The notes under the pieces: model-generated
Told to the model about the DNA's origin: nothing
Databases searched by the model: none
The model's input: the letters and a program-made list of their open reading frames with translations, nothing else
Program-made: the position numbers and the translations under genes
DNA from: DASWNP01 sp036399175
Lineage (GTDB): Bacteria > Acidobacteriota > Blastocatellia > Pyrinomonadales > Pyrinomonadaceae
Length of the DNA: 40,449 nt
NCBI GenBank assembly: GCA_036399175.1
Contig: DASWNP010000035.1
Location: forward strand, 1 to 40,449
Reading direction: 5' to 3'
Part shown: piece by piece, positions 22,767 through 31,436 of the stretch
How the letters are laid out: every line of letters begins with the position of its first letter
Position numbering within the stretch: position 1 is the stretch's first letter

Positions 22767-23192
22767 TTAGGTTTCCAGCGTCGCTTCCAACGTAATCTGC
22801 GCGTTCAGGACGCGAGAGACGGGGCAGCCCGCTTTGGCGTTGTTGGCGGCCGTCTCGAACGCTTCCCGAGAAGCGCCGGGCACACGGGCTCTCACGTCGA
22901 GGTGGATGGCGGTGATGGTGAAACCGGCGTCGGTTTTGTCGAGCGTGACGGCGGCCGTCGTGTTGATACTCTCGGCGGTGAGCCCCGCGTTTCCGAGTTG
23001 TCCCGAAAGAGCCATCGAGAAGCAGCCAGCGTGTGCGGCGGCAATCAATTCTTCGGGGTTCGTGCCGATGCCCTCCTCGAAGCGCGTGCTGAACGAATAC
23101 TGCGTCTCAGAGAGCACGCCGCTCGGCGTCGAGATTCTGCCGCGCCCGTCGCGCAGTCCGCCCTGCCAAACGGCTGAGGCTTTACGTTTCAT
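22767..23192 (-). CDS. OsmC-family peroxiredoxin-like protein
   Basis: A 141-residue OsmC protein from ATG 23192 with GGAGGA 6 nt upstream. The two redox cysteines are Cys57 (AAHAGCFSMAL) and Cys123 (KAGCPVSRVL), with Glu48 in NPEELIAAAHAGC as expected. The N-terminus KRKASAVWQGGLRDGRGRIS and GVLSETQYSFSTRFEEG are characteristic of the OsmC subgroup rather than Ohr. It detoxifies organic hydroperoxides in the cytoplasm, using dihydrolipoyl-type donors in known members. Monocistronic by its neighbours: a hairpin follows at once. Confidence 0.95.
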   Translation of the reverse strand: MKRKASAVWQGGLRDGRGRISTPSGVLSETQYSFSTRFEEGIGTNPEELIAAAHAGCFSMALSGQLGNAGLTAESINTTAAVTLDKTDAGFTITAIHLDVRARVPGASREAFETAANNAKAGCPVSRVLNAQITLEATLET

Positions 23193-23376
23193 ACTATTCC
23201 TCCGATGTCTGGATGTATAAGCTTGGTTGGTTATATACCACACTTCGACGCCCCGAACAGAACGCCTCTAGGCGATTCTCCGACGCCGACAGAAACGAAA
23301 GCCGACGCGCCGCCGCTCTGGCTTAAAGGGCTTCGAGCGACTTGAGTTGTTTGACCTGCGACCCTGCGCTCAGGGG

Positions 23377-23820
23377 CTACGCTCCGGGTTCAGATGCCCG
23401 GCGGCGTCTTTCCAAAAACTCATCGACGGAGATTTTGCCCGCGCCGTGAAAAAGGAAGAAGAAGCCCGCCGCAATCATCAGCAGCGCGGGGAACATGCCG
23501 CGAAAGGTGTCGCCGAGGTGAGCGATGATGATGGCCGCAACGAAGTTGACGATGAAGGGGATGGCTGTCAGGCGGACGAACGCGCCGAGCAGAATGCTAA
23601 GGCCGCAGACGAGCTGCGTGTAGGCGGAAAGGAAGGCGGCGAACGTCGGGTAGGGGACGCCTCTCGCCGCGAGGAAGTCTGCGAACTCCTTCATGTGCTC
23701 GCGGCTGAAGACGTTGTCCTGCACGCCCCAGATGATGAATGCGCCGATGATGAGCCGAAGGAAAATCGCGCCGTAGCCCTCGTGCTTTTTGAAGAAATCG
23801 AGTTTTGAAAATCTCTCCAT
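23377..23820 (-). CDS. DoxX-family membrane protein
   Basis: A 147-residue protein from ATG 23820 with GAGGAG 10 nt upstream; the TTG six codons earlier overlaps that site and is not used. Four hydrophobic segments lie at about 15-33, 60-80, 85-105 and 110-130. LRLIIGAFIIWGVQDNVFS, FLAARGVPYPTFAAFLSAYTQLVCG and LLGAFVRLTAIPFIVNF fit the DoxX pattern. The function of this subgroup is not defined; links to thiol stress and quinone metabolism exist for relatives. It follows the same strand as OsmC with a 184-bp gap. Confidence 0.88.
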   Translation of the reverse strand: MERFSKLDFFKKHEGYGAIFLRLIIGAFIIWGVQDNVFSREHMKEFADFLAARGVPYPTFAAFLSAYTQLVCGLSILLGAFVRLTAIPFIVNFVAAIIIAHLGDTFRGMFPALLMIAAGFFFLFHGAGKISVDEFLERRRRASEPGA

Positions 23821-23997
23821 CTCGAAAACGCTCCTCAAGTTTCAGAATCAGCCTGCTCGGGCGAAAGCTTCTCGCTTCGCCGAAGAAATCCGCCGATTCT
23901 ACTTGAGCGCGCATGGCGGTCAACGAAAATGTGACGAGCCGCAGATAGGCGTGACAGGGCGGGCGCTGCCGGGTGCGAAAACGTCGCGGGCGACTTT

Positions 23998-24048
23998 CAA
24001 AACAGAAGGGCGAGGCTTTCACAGTGAAAGCCTCGCCCTTCTGTTTTG
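23998..24048. terminator. Strong perfect inverted repeat, terminator of the S46 peptidase gene
   Basis: A perfect 25-bp stem (23998-24022 with 24024-24048) with a single central base. The ends CAAAAC / GTTTTG supply short A and T tracts in both directions. It lies 54 bp after the S46 stop codon and may also isolate the DoxX gene. Confidence 0.88.
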
Positions 24049-24101
24049 ACATAAGGACGAAGGAGCTATCAGCTCTCTTCGCTTTGTCTGCTCATGCCTC
24101 G

Positions 24102-26216
24102 TCAGCTCGTTCTGGTCAGCTCGTCGGCGATAGCAGACGCGCCGTAGATTTTGCGCAGGACTTCGAGCATGCCGCGCGAATCGACGGAGATGGCGCGGTT
24201 GAGCGATTCGTCGTAGACGAAGTTTCCGATGAGCGAATGGATGTTGCCGTCGAAGACGAGGCCGACCAGCTCAAGCTCCTTGTTGAAGGCGGGCGAGCCG
24301 GAGTTGCCGCCGGTGATGTCGTTGGTCGAAACGAAGTTGAAGGGCACGCTCATGTCGAGCGCAGACTTGCGCTCCATCCAGCGCGGCGCGAGGTTGTAGG
24401 GGAACTGCTGCTTGTACTGCGTCGAGCGCGCGTAGAGCCCGGCGAAGTCTGTGAAGGGGCCGATGCGCTTGCCGTTCTCCGTGTAGCTCTTGACCGCGCC
24501 GAAGGAGAGGCGCGGCGTGGAGGTGGCGTCCGGATAGAGGCCGGTTCCCTCTTTCTCGAAGAGGGCGCGGGCGATTTTGCCGTAGGCCGTGCGCTCAACC
24601 CCTATGACCTCCGACTCGTAACGCTTGCGCACGGCGCGGGCTTCCGTATCGACCGAGCGCGCGAGCGCGATGAGCGGGTCGTTAGCTTCGTCGATGGCCT
24701 TTTTGCCGCCCGCGAGAAGCTGCTTGCGATACGCGACATCTTTAAGCCGCGTGCCGCCGACGAGTTCTGCGGCTCGCGCTTCGGGCGTCTTGCCGTTCAG
24801 AACCTTTCTGACGAGCGGATGGCTTGCGCCGTAGGTGTCGCGCATGAGCGCGAGCGAAGCTGTGAGCTTCATCTGCTCGAAGTCGTCGTAGATGGGCGCG
24901 GGCGAAGAGAGACTTCGCTCGACCGAGGGGCGGCGCGCCTCCGTGAACTCGGGCAGACGCTCGGCGTCGGGTTTCGTGCTCTCTTCGGCGAAGCGGACGA
25001 GCGCGCGCGCATGCTGGAAGAGAACGGAGTTGAAGGCCGCGCCGGTGTCGCTGAAGCTCAGCCCGCCGAGAAAGCGCCGGTCGCGCTCGTAGGAGAGAAG
25101 GCTTCCGCGCGCCTTTGCAATCGCGTCCCAGGCGTCGCCGTACTCCTTTTTGCGGCGAGGGTCGGAAGAGACGTAGCGGCGCAGCGCGTCTTCTTCTTTG
25201 CGCTTGCGCTCCATCAGAGCTTTGTCCTGCAAGCCCGCGAGCTGCCCTTTGTAGACCTTGATGAAATTCTCCGCGTAGTTCAATTCGTTCTGGCCGCGAC
25301 GCGTCTGCTCCTCGCCCTGCCGCATGTAAACTTTGAGCGAATCGCGCCTGCTCTCAAGCATGCGTATCAGAAGCGGGATGCCGGACTCGCGCAGGAAGTC
25401 TAGATGAGCCACCGTGTTGAGACGCTGCGTCGTGCCGGGGCTGCCGGTGACGAAGACGAGGTCGCCTTCTTTCGCGCCGGTCTTCGACCACTTGAAGTAG
25501 CTTTCGGGATTCAGAGGCTTGTCGTTTTCGTAGACGCGCACGAGCGCCATGTCGAGATTGAAGCGCGGGAAGTTGAAGTTGTCGGGGTCGCCGCCGAAGA
25601 AGGCGGTCTGAAACTCGGGCACGAAGACGAGCCGCACGTCCGTATATTTTTTGTAGCTGTAGAGATTGTATTGCCCGCCCTGATAGAGCGTCACCACGTC
25701 GGAGCGCAAGCCCGTGCGCTGAGCGGCTTCGGCCTCGATGCGGCTAATCTCGGACTGTCGCGCCTCGGCTGCGGCGGCGGCCGACATCTCCGGCTTGACC
25801 GCGCCGCTCACGCGCGCCGTCACGTCCTCGATGTTCATCAGCACGTTCAATTCAAGGCCGGGAATCTTCAATTCCTCGGCGCGCGTGTTGGCGACGAAGC
25901 CCTCTTTGGCGTAGTCCTTCGCGGCGGAGCTGAGAGCGCCGACCTGTTCTTCGACGATGTGATAGTTCGTCAGCACGAGGCCGTCCGCCGAGACGAAAGA
26001 GCCCGTGCCGTTCGGAAACTTCACGGTCGCAAGGCGCGCCCGGCGCAGCCACTCGTCGGTCACGTCGAAGCCGTAGCGACGCTTAATCTCCGTCTTCGGC
26101 AGGTTGTTGAAAGTCCACATGCCCTCGTCTGCGAAGGCCGTCTGTGCGAGCGTGATAAAAGCGACGAGCGCCACGACGAGCATCAGCGCCGCGCTCTTCA
26201 AACTTGACCGTCTCAT
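24102..26216 (-). CDS. Secreted S46-family dipeptidyl-peptidase (DPP7/DPP11 type)
   Basis: A 704-residue serine exopeptidase with a signal peptide (ALMLVVALVAFITLAQTAFA). The catalytic triad is His86 in VLTNYHIV, Asp222 in FPRFNLDMALVRVY and Ser639 in GGNSGSP. Helix-rich cap regions fill residues 250-520. The VFDGN stretch after the Ser carries Gly where DPP7-type enzymes do and DPP11 has Arg, which suggests a preference for hydrophobic rather than acidic P1 residues; this is by-eye alignment. The His motif is TNYH instead of the TNHH of Bacteroidetes enzymes. It removes dipeptides in the periplasm, feeding peptide uptake. Length is in the usual 700-720 range. It is divergent from the SET gene. 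Confidence 0.94.
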   Translation of the reverse strand: MRRSSLKSAALMLVVALVAFITLAQTAFADEGMWTFNNLPKTEIKRRYGFDVTDEWLRRARLATVKFPNGTGSFVSADGLVLTNYHIVEEQVGALSSAAKDYAKEGFVANTRAEELKIPGLELNVLMNIEDVTARVSGAVKPEMSAAAAAEARQSEISRIEAEAAQRTGLRSDVVTLYQGGQYNLYSYKKYTDVRLVFVPEFQTAFFGGDPDNFNFPRFNLDMALVRVYENDKPLNPESYFKWSKTGAKEGDLVFVTGSPGTTQRLNTVAHLDFLRESGIPLLIRMLESRRDSLKVYMRQGEEQTRRGQNELNYAENFIKVYKGQLAGLQDKALMERKRKEEDALRRYVSSDPRRKKEYGDAWDAIAKARGSLLSYERDRRFLGGLSFSDTGAAFNSVLFQHARALVRFAEESTKPDAERLPEFTEARRPSVERSLSSPAPIYDDFEQMKLTASLALMRDTYGASHPLVRKVLNGKTPEARAAELVGGTRLKDVAYRKQLLAGGKKAIDEANDPLIALARSVDTEARAVRKRYESEVIGVERTAYGKIARALFEKEGTGLYPDATSTPRLSFGAVKSYTENGKRIGPFTDFAGLYARSTQYKQQFPYNLAPRWMERKSALDMSVPFNFVSTNDITGGNSGSPAFNKELELVGLVFDGNIHSLIGNFVYDESLNRAISVDSRGMLEVLRKIYGASAIADELTRTS

Positions 26217-26341
26217 AAAATCGTCCTTTGCTTTCGTTGGAAATCAAGAGAGAACTGTTAGAAGTCTGTCTGCGTCTCTAAGTTGTACGAGATTCGCGTC
26301 GGCAGCGCAACCGGACAGAGCGCTTCATCCGTAGAATCGGC

Positions 26342-26372
26342 TTGGCACAAATCGCGGTTTCGTTTCTATAAT
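26342..26372 (+). promoter_or_regulatory. Candidate sigma-70 promoter for the SET-domain gene
   Basis: TTGGCA at 26342-26347 and a consensus TATAAT at 26367-26372, spaced 19 bp. The spacer is 2 bp over the optimum, but the -10 box is perfect and lies 66 bp before the SET start in the divergent region. Confidence 0.45.
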
Positions 26373-26437
26373 CGACCCGAAAGGTACTTACAAAGCTATT
26401 ACATCTCTCGTTAAAGCAAGGGGGAGCAGTGGAGGTC

Positions 26438-26857
26438 ATGTCGAAAACACTTGAGGTCAGGAAAAGCCGAATCTTCGGGCGCGGCTGTTTTACGCTCGTG
26501 CGGCGCGAGAAGCGCAAGAAGATAGCCGAGTATGCGGGCGAGCTAATCCGGGGCAGGCGAAACATCGAGGCGCGGCTCGACGAGCAGAAGGAGATAAAAA
26601 TTATCTGGCTCGGCAACACGATTGCGATTGACGGCGCGGCGGGCGGCAACGAGACCGCCTTCATCAATCACTCGTGCGAGCCCAACGCCTTCATGCGCAT
26701 CGCGCCCGGCAGCCGAATCATCTTCTTCGCCCTGCGCGACATCGAGCCCGGCGAAGAAATCACCATCGACTACAGAGACGAAACCCACCCGCCGCCCGAA
26801 GCCTGTCGCTGCGGCGCGAGCAACTGCCGCTCGCTCAAAGTCAGGAAGAAGCGTTAG
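26438..26857 (+). CDS. SET-domain protein lysine methyltransferase-like
   Basis: A 139-residue stand-alone SET domain. FGRGCFT near 13-19 is the first S-adenosylmethionine contact block, NHSCEPNA at 77-84 and GEEITIDY at 105-112 are the SET core, and CRCGASNC (123-130) is a post-SET zinc cysteine cluster that would bind Zn with the core Cys80. ATG 26438 is used with GGAGG just before it; a GTG three codons earlier is possible. Family members transfer methyl groups to lysines of proteins. In bacteria the targets are mostly unknown; candidates include nucleoid proteins or secreted effectors, neither shown here. Its 3' end overlaps phoR by 17 bp in the convergent direction. Confidence 0.93.
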   Translation: MSKTLEVRKSRIFGRGCFTLVRREKRKKIAEYAGELIRGRRNIEARLDEQKEIKIIWLGNTIAIDGAAGGNETAFINHSCEPNAFMRIAPGSRIIFFALRDIEPGEEITIDYRDETHPPPEACRCGASNCRSLKVRKKR

Positions 26858-28175
26858 AGCTTGTTTTCCTCTCAACTGTTTTCTTTGACGCTGAAGTCGT
26901 GTCCTGCCGGTTGAGCGGAAGCTCTATGATGAAGGCCGAGCCCGCGCCGACGCTTGAGCGGACGCTCACTTCTCCGCCGTGAGCGCGGGCGAGGTGTTTG
27001 ACGATGGCGAGGCCGAGCCCCGTGCCGCCAAGCTCGCGCGAGCGTGCGCGGTCGATGCGATAGAAGCGCTCGAAGATGCGCTCGACGTGCTCGGCAGGGA
27101 TGCCGTCGCCGGTGTCGGCGACGACGATGCGCTCGCGCGCGTCTCTCTCGTGGCTGACGGTGACGCGCCCGCCCTCTCGATTGAACTTGACGGCGTTGTC
27201 CATCAGATTCGTCAACATCTGTTCGAGACGCCGCGCGTCGGCCGTGACGATTACATCCTCGCCGACTTCGTTGACGATGCTCACGCCGCGCTCTTCGGCG
27301 CGCGTCGCCAGCGCCGTCGCCACGTCGTCCACGAGACGACGCAAGCGAACATCTCCCGGCTCAAGCTGCACGTTACCGGCTTCGATGGCCGACAGCTCAA
27401 GGATGTCGTCAATCAGGTTGTGCATGCGCGAGGCGTTGCGGCGGATGACGGAGAGGAAGCGGCGATTGTTCTCCTGGTCTTCGAGAGCGCCGTCTTCAAG
27501 CGTCTCGACGTAGGCGAGGATGGCCGTCAGAGGCGTGCGCAGCTCGTGAGAGACGTTCGAGAGAAATTCCTGCCTGACGCGTTCAAGGCGTTCGAGCCGC
27601 GTGATGTCGAAGAAGACGCCGATTGCGCCGCGACTTTTCGTCTCTTCGCCGATGAGTAAAGGGGCGACGCGCAGTTGAAACATTCGACGACCCTCGTCGC
27701 GCATCTCGACCTTTACCTCCGCGCCGTCCGCCCGTTCCAGAGCCGCACGAAAGGCGGCGTGGATGGCCGGATTGCGCGTCAGCTCTTCGAGCCGCCTGTC
27801 TCGCAGAGCGCCGACGCCCGCGCGGTTGAATGTCTCATCCGCCGCGCGATTCGACGCCACCACCCGCATCGACTCATCGACGACAATCACGCCCTCGCGC
27901 ATGCTGTTCATCGTCATACGCAGCAAGGTATCTGAGGGCGCAAGCGTCTCGCCGCCCCGTGCGCTTTCGGTCTGTTTGTCGAGACTGACGGGAAGCTCGC
28001 GCCGCGCGTAATCCTCTGCACGCGCGCGCAGGTAGAAGACGAGTTGTGCGAGTGCGATGCCCGCGAGCAGAGCGCCGCAGAGCGAAAGCGCCGCGCGCAG
28101 ATTCCAGTCGGGCTCGGCGAGCGCTGCCAGCAGGACGCCGCAGAGGGCGAGCGCGAAGATGAAGCGAAGAGACAC
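26841..28175 (-). CDS. phoR: Phosphate-regulon sensor histidine kinase PhoR
   Basis: A 444-residue sensor kinase from GTG 28175, 5 bp after the phoB stop; the longer frame runs through phoB and is not used. Two membrane helices at 3-20 and 28-49 leave almost no periplasmic loop, as in PhoR. A PAS domain follows (about 84-190, LLRMTMNSMREGVIVVD). The phospho-acceptor is His210 in NVSHELRTPL, then N box (LTNLMDNAVKFN), G1 (ADTGDGIP), F box and G2 (GGTGLGLAIVKHL). It reads phosphate status through PstSCAB-PhoU and phosphorylates PhoB. Last gene of the operon; convergent overlap with the SET gene and no terminator between them. Confidence 0.95.
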   Translation of the reverse strand: MSLRFIFALALCGVLLAALAEPDWNLRAALSLCGALLAGIALAQLVFYLRARAEDYARRELPVSLDKQTESARGGETLAPSDTLLRMTMNSMREGVIVVDESMRVVASNRAADETFNRAGVGALRDRRLEELTRNPAIHAAFRAALERADGAEVKVEMRDEGRRMFQLRVAPLLIGEETKSRGAIGVFFDITRLERLERVRQEFLSNVSHELRTPLTAILAYVETLEDGALEDQENNRRFLSVIRRNASRMHNLIDDILELSAIEAGNVQLEPGDVRLRRLVDDVATALATRAEERGVSIVNEVGEDVIVTADARRLEQMLTNLMDNAVKFNREGGRVTVSHERDARERIVVADTGDGIPAEHVERIFERFYRIDRARSRELGGTGLGLAIVKHLARAHGGEVSVRSSVGAGSAFIIELPLNRQDTTSASKKTVERKTSSNASS

Positions 28176-28180
28176 GGGCT

Positions 28181-28939
28181 TTATGGCTCGTGGGTTGAAG
28201 CGCCGGAAGATGGCTCTGCGGTCGGAGCATCGGAAGCGTCGGAAGCCTGGGGGCGCTCGGAGCAACCGACGAAGCGATAGCCGACGCCGACGACCGTCTC
28301 GACGGCGTCGCCGCACGCGCCGAGTTTCTGCCGGAGGCGTCGGATGTGAACGTCGAGCGTCCGCGTGTCGCCGTAATACTGGTGTCCCCAAACGCCGTCG
28401 AGAAGATATTGCCGCGTGGCGACGCGCCCGGCGCTGCGCGCCAGCATCGAAAGCAGCCCGAACTCCTTGCGCGTCAGCTTCACGTTCTGCCCTTCGCAGG
28501 CGACGCGCATGTCCGCGTAATCAATCGACAGGCAAGCGTCTTCATAGCCGCCCGTCGCCTGCTCGTCCGCGCGCCTGAGCACCGCGCGCACACGCGCCAG
28601 AAGCTCTCTCACCGAAAACGGCTTCGTGATGTAATCGTCCGCGCCCAGGTCGAGACCGGCCACTCGCTCGGCCTCCGAAGCCTTCGCCGTCAGCATGATA
28701 ATCGGCACTCTCTTCGTCGCCGGCTCACGCTTCAGCCTGCGGCACAGCTCCGTGCCGCTCATGCCCGGCAGCATCAAATCCAGAATTATCAGCGAAGGCA
28801 ACCGCTTCTCGTCCAGCGCCAGCGCCAAGCCCTGCTCGCCCGTCAGCGCGACGCGTGCCTCCAAACCCTCGCGCTCAAGGTTATACCTCACGCTCTCGGC
28901 GATGTCCGGGTCGTCTTCGATTATCAGCACAGGCTTCAT
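28181..28939 (-). CDS. phoB: Phosphate-regulon response regulator PhoB
   Basis: A 252-residue OmpR/PhoB-family regulator. Receiver domain 1-120 with Asp54 as phosphorylation site (LDLMLPG), acidic pocket EDD (8-10) and Lys106 in DDYITKPF. Winged helix about 135-230, with VWGHQYYGDTRTLDVHIRRLRQKLG as the recognition helix and wing. A disordered Ser/Ala/Pro tail of about 22 residues follows GVGYRFVG. It is the regulator expected to bind the Pho-box-like repeat before pstS. The start ATG 28939 has no clear ribosome site and lies 7 bp from a long hairpin. Confidence 0.95.
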   Translation of the reverse strand: MKPVLIIEDDPDIAESVRYNLEREGLEARVALTGEQGLALALDEKRLPSLIILDLMLPGMSGTELCRRLKREPATKRVPIIMLTAKASEAERVAGLDLGADDYITKPFSVRELLARVRAVLRRADEQATGGYEDACLSIDYADMRVACEGQNVKLTRKEFGLLSMLARSAGRVATRQYLLDGVWGHQYYGDTRTLDVHIRRLRQKLGACGDAVETVVGVGYRFVGCSERPQASDASDAPTAEPSSGASTHEP

Positions 28940-28945
28940 AAAATC

Positions 28946-29035
28946 AAATGATGAATGCGGAATGCGGAATGATGAATGAAAAGCAGAAAGCTTTTGTCTT
29001 TCAATTCATCATTCCGCATTCCGCATTCATCATTT
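28946..29035 (-). repeat. Near-perfect inverted repeat between phoU and phoB (hairpin element 3)
   Basis: Arms 28946-28978 and 29003-29035 pair for about 32 bp and are made of ATGATGAATGCGGAATGCGG-like words. The apex holds GCAGAAAGCTTTTGTC. One end is 3 bp from the phoU stop, the other 7 bp from the phoB start, so it fills the intergenic space. Confidence 0.85.
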
Positions 29036-29037
29036 CC

Positions 29038-29697
29038 TCAGTTGCTGTGTTTGATGATGGCGGCTTCGGTCATGTAGACGGTTAGCTCGCAGATGTCTGT
29101 CACGTAGTCGCCGATGCGTTCGAGGTGTTTGGCGACGAAGAGCAGGCGCGCGGCGCGGGTGGTGGTCGTCGGGTCTTTGACCATCATGTCGATGAGGTCG
29201 TGAAAGATGCGCTCGTACATTTCGTCTATCAGGTCGTCGCGCTCGATGACTTTGCGGGCGGCTGAGGCATCGCCGGAGGTGAAGGCGTCGAGGGCGGCGC
29301 GGAGCATGGCGGAGGCGTGCTCGGCCATACGCGGCAAATCGACGTGGGCTTTGAGCTGCGGCTCGTCGTTGAGGTCGATGGCGGCGCGGGCGATGTTGCA
29401 GGCGTGGTCGGCGATGCGTTCGAGGATGGGGGAGATTTTGGTGATGGACATGACGAAGCGCAAATCGCGTGCGGCGGGCTGGCGTAGCGCGAGGATGTCG
29501 ATACAGTGGCGGTCGATTTCGACCTCCATGCGGTCGATGGCATCGTCTCCGTCGAGCACTTCGCGCGCCGCCGCGTTGTCGCGCTCGGTGAGAGCATACA
29601 TGGCGCGCTGGAGAGCGGTCTCGGTCTCGCCGCCCAAAAGCAGCAGGCGCGAGCGCAAATCTTCAAGCTCGGTGTCTAGTCGTCTGTGTCGTTCCAT
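29038..29697 (-). CDS. phoU: Phosphate signalling protein PhoU
   Basis: A 219-residue PhoU from ATG 29697 with GGAGGGGAGG about 6 nt upstream. It is two tandem three-helix bundles. Each carries an E/DxxxD-type metal-binding motif, seen as ERIADHACNIA (first half) and ERIGDYVTDICE (second half). It couples the PstSCAB transporter to PhoR and keeps the regulon off when phosphate is plentiful. It follows pstB by 29 bp and is followed by a long hairpin before phoB. Confidence 0.96.
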   Translation of the reverse strand: MERHRRLDTELEDLRSRLLLLGGETETALQRAMYALTERDNAAAREVLDGDDAIDRMEVEIDRHCIDILALRQPAARDLRFVMSITKISPILERIADHACNIARAAIDLNDEPQLKAHVDLPRMAEHASAMLRAALDAFTSGDASAARKVIERDDLIDEMYERIFHDLIDMMVKDPTTTTRAARLLFVAKHLERIGDYVTDICELTVYMTEAAIIKHSN

Positions 29698-29726
29698 AAC
29701 TGCCTCCCCTCCTTGAACGGTGCGCC

Positions 29727-30584
29727 TCATCCGAAGCGGCCTGTGATGTAATCCTCCGTCAGCTTCTCGTCGGGGTTGGTGAACATCTTCTCGGTGGCGT
29801 TCACTTCTATCAGCTTGCCGAGCCAGAAAAAGGCTGTCTGGTCTGAGACGCGCGCCGCCTGCTGCATGTTGTGCGTGACGATGACAATCGTGTATTGACG
29901 CTTCAGCTCGACAATCAGCTCTTCAATCTTCTGCGTCGCTATCGGGTCTAAGGCCGAGGCGGGCTCGTCCATCAAGAGCACCTCGGGCTTGACGGCCAGA
30001 GCGCGCGCGATGCAGAGGCGCTGCTGCTGCCCGCCCGAGAGTCCGAGCGCCGAACTCTTCAGACGCTCTTTGACCTCGTTCCAGAGCGCCGCGTCTTTGA
30101 GCGCTTCTTCGACCCTGTCCTGCAACTCCGACTTGGATTCTGTCAGTCGATTGATTCTCAGTCCGTAAGCGACGTTATCGAAGATGGATTTGGGGAAGGG
30201 GTTCGACTTTTGAAAGACCATGCCGACCGTGCGCCGCAAAGAGACGACATCGGTCTGCGGAGAATAGATGTCTTCGCCGTCGAGCAGCACCGTGCCTTCG
30301 GCGCGCGTGCCGGGGATGGTGTCGTTCATGCGGTTAAGCGTGCGCAGGAAGGTTGACTTGCCGCAGCCGGAAGGGCCGATGAAGGCCATCACGATGTGTT
30401 CGGGAATGTCGAGCGTGATGGCGTGCAGCGCCTGCGTCGCCCCGTAGAAAAAGTTGAGGTCGCGGACGCTGATTTTAGCCAGCGCAGGAGGACGCGCTGC
30501 GCCGCGCTCGTCCGTCTTTTCGGCGGCGCGCGTCTCGGGTTTGCGCAAAGGGGCGGCGGCTGCTGTTTGAAGGGGTGTTGACAT
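29727..30584 (-). CDS. pstB: Phosphate ABC transporter ATP-binding protein PstB
   Basis: A 285-residue ABC ATPase. Walker A GPSGCGKS at 70-77, signature LSGGQQQRLCIARAL, Walker B VLLMDEPASALDP, and the H-loop VTHNMQQAARVSD. The strings TLNRMND and the C-terminal TEDYITGRFG are PstB hallmarks. The first 35 residues are an Ala/Pro-rich extension absent from most PstB proteins. It lies 6 bp after pstA. Confidence 0.97.
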   Translation of the reverse strand: MSTPLQTAAAAPLRKPETRAAEKTDERGAARPPALAKISVRDLNFFYGATQALHAITLDIPEHIVMAFIGPSGCGKSTFLRTLNRMNDTIPGTRAEGTVLLDGEDIYSPQTDVVSLRRTVGMVFQKSNPFPKSIFDNVAYGLRINRLTESKSELQDRVEEALKDAALWNEVKERLKSSALGLSGGQQQRLCIARALAVKPEVLLMDEPASALDPIATQKIEELIVELKRQYTIVIVTHNMQQAARVSDQTAFFWLGKLIEVNATEKMFTNPDEKLTEDYITGRFG

Positions 30585-30590
30585 CTCTCT

Positions 30591-31436
30591 CTAAAACTTC
30601 TTGCGCGTGAAAAAGCGGACGACGATGTTGATGGACAGAATCAGCGTCATCAGGACGAGCGTCGCCGCCCAGGCTTGTGCGTGCCATTCATCGTAGGGCG
30701 AGATAGCGTAGTTGTAAATCTGTACGGTCAGCGAAGCGATGGGCTGGTCGAGATAGAAGTTGAAGAAGCGGCTGCCGAAGGCCGTGAACAGTAGCGGCGC
30801 GGTTTCGCCGGAGACGCGCGCGATGGCGAGCATCGCGCCCGTAGCGATGCCTGAGGCCGCCGCCGGAAGCACGACTCCGGTCGTCACCCTCCACTGCGGA
30901 GCGCCGAGCGCGAGCGCGCCCTCGCGCATCGAGGTCGGCACGAGTCGAATCATCTCTTCGGTCGTGCGCGCGACAATCGGAATCATAATCAGCGCCAGCG
31001 CCGCGCCTCCGGCCATCGCCGAAAATTGCTTCAACGGCAGCACGATTAAAGTATAGACGAAGACGCCCACGACGATTGAGGGCACGCCCGTCAGAGTGTC
31101 TGTCACGAAGCGCACCAGAGAAGCGAAGCGGCCTTCGCCGAACTCGGCCAGGTAGACGCCCGTCGCAATCCCTAAAGGCAGCCCGACGACGGAGGCCATC
31201 AGGAGCAGAATGAGCGTGCCGAGAATGGCGTTGCCGATGCCGCCGCCTTCGCCGACCGGCTTGGGCGCGGAGATGAGAAACTCAAGGTTGAGCGAGCCCA
31301 GCCCGCGCAGCGCGATGTAGCCGAGAATGATGACGAGGACGAGGACGACGAAGACGGCGCACGCGGCGGTCAAAGTCGTCATCACGGCGCTCGTGAGGCG
31401 TCGTCTCTTGTCCTTTGTCTGAACCGAAGCTTGCAT
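30591..31436 (-). CDS. pstA: Phosphate ABC transporter permease PstA
   Basis: A 281-residue permease with six membrane helices. Its ATG (31436) overlaps the pstC stop as TGATG, so the two are translationally coupled. The EAA loop is MREGALALGAPQWRVTTGVVLPAAASG, and LTGVPSIVVGVFVY and RVSGETAPLLFTAFG are typical of PstA. It forms the membrane channel with PstC. A longer frame upstream is a shadow inside pstC. Confidence 0.96.
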   Translation of the reverse strand: MQASVQTKDKRRRLTSAVMTTLTAACAVFVVLVLVIILGYIALRGLGSLNLEFLISAPKPVGEGGGIGNAILGTLILLLMASVVGLPLGIATGVYLAEFGEGRFASLVRFVTDTLTGVPSIVVGVFVYTLIVLPLKQFSAMAGGAALALIMIPIVARTTEEMIRLVPTSMREGALALGAPQWRVTTGVVLPAAASGIATGAMLAIARVSGETAPLLFTAFGSRFFNFYLDQPIASLTVQIYNYAISPYDEWHAQAWAATLVLMTLILSINIVVRFFTRKKF

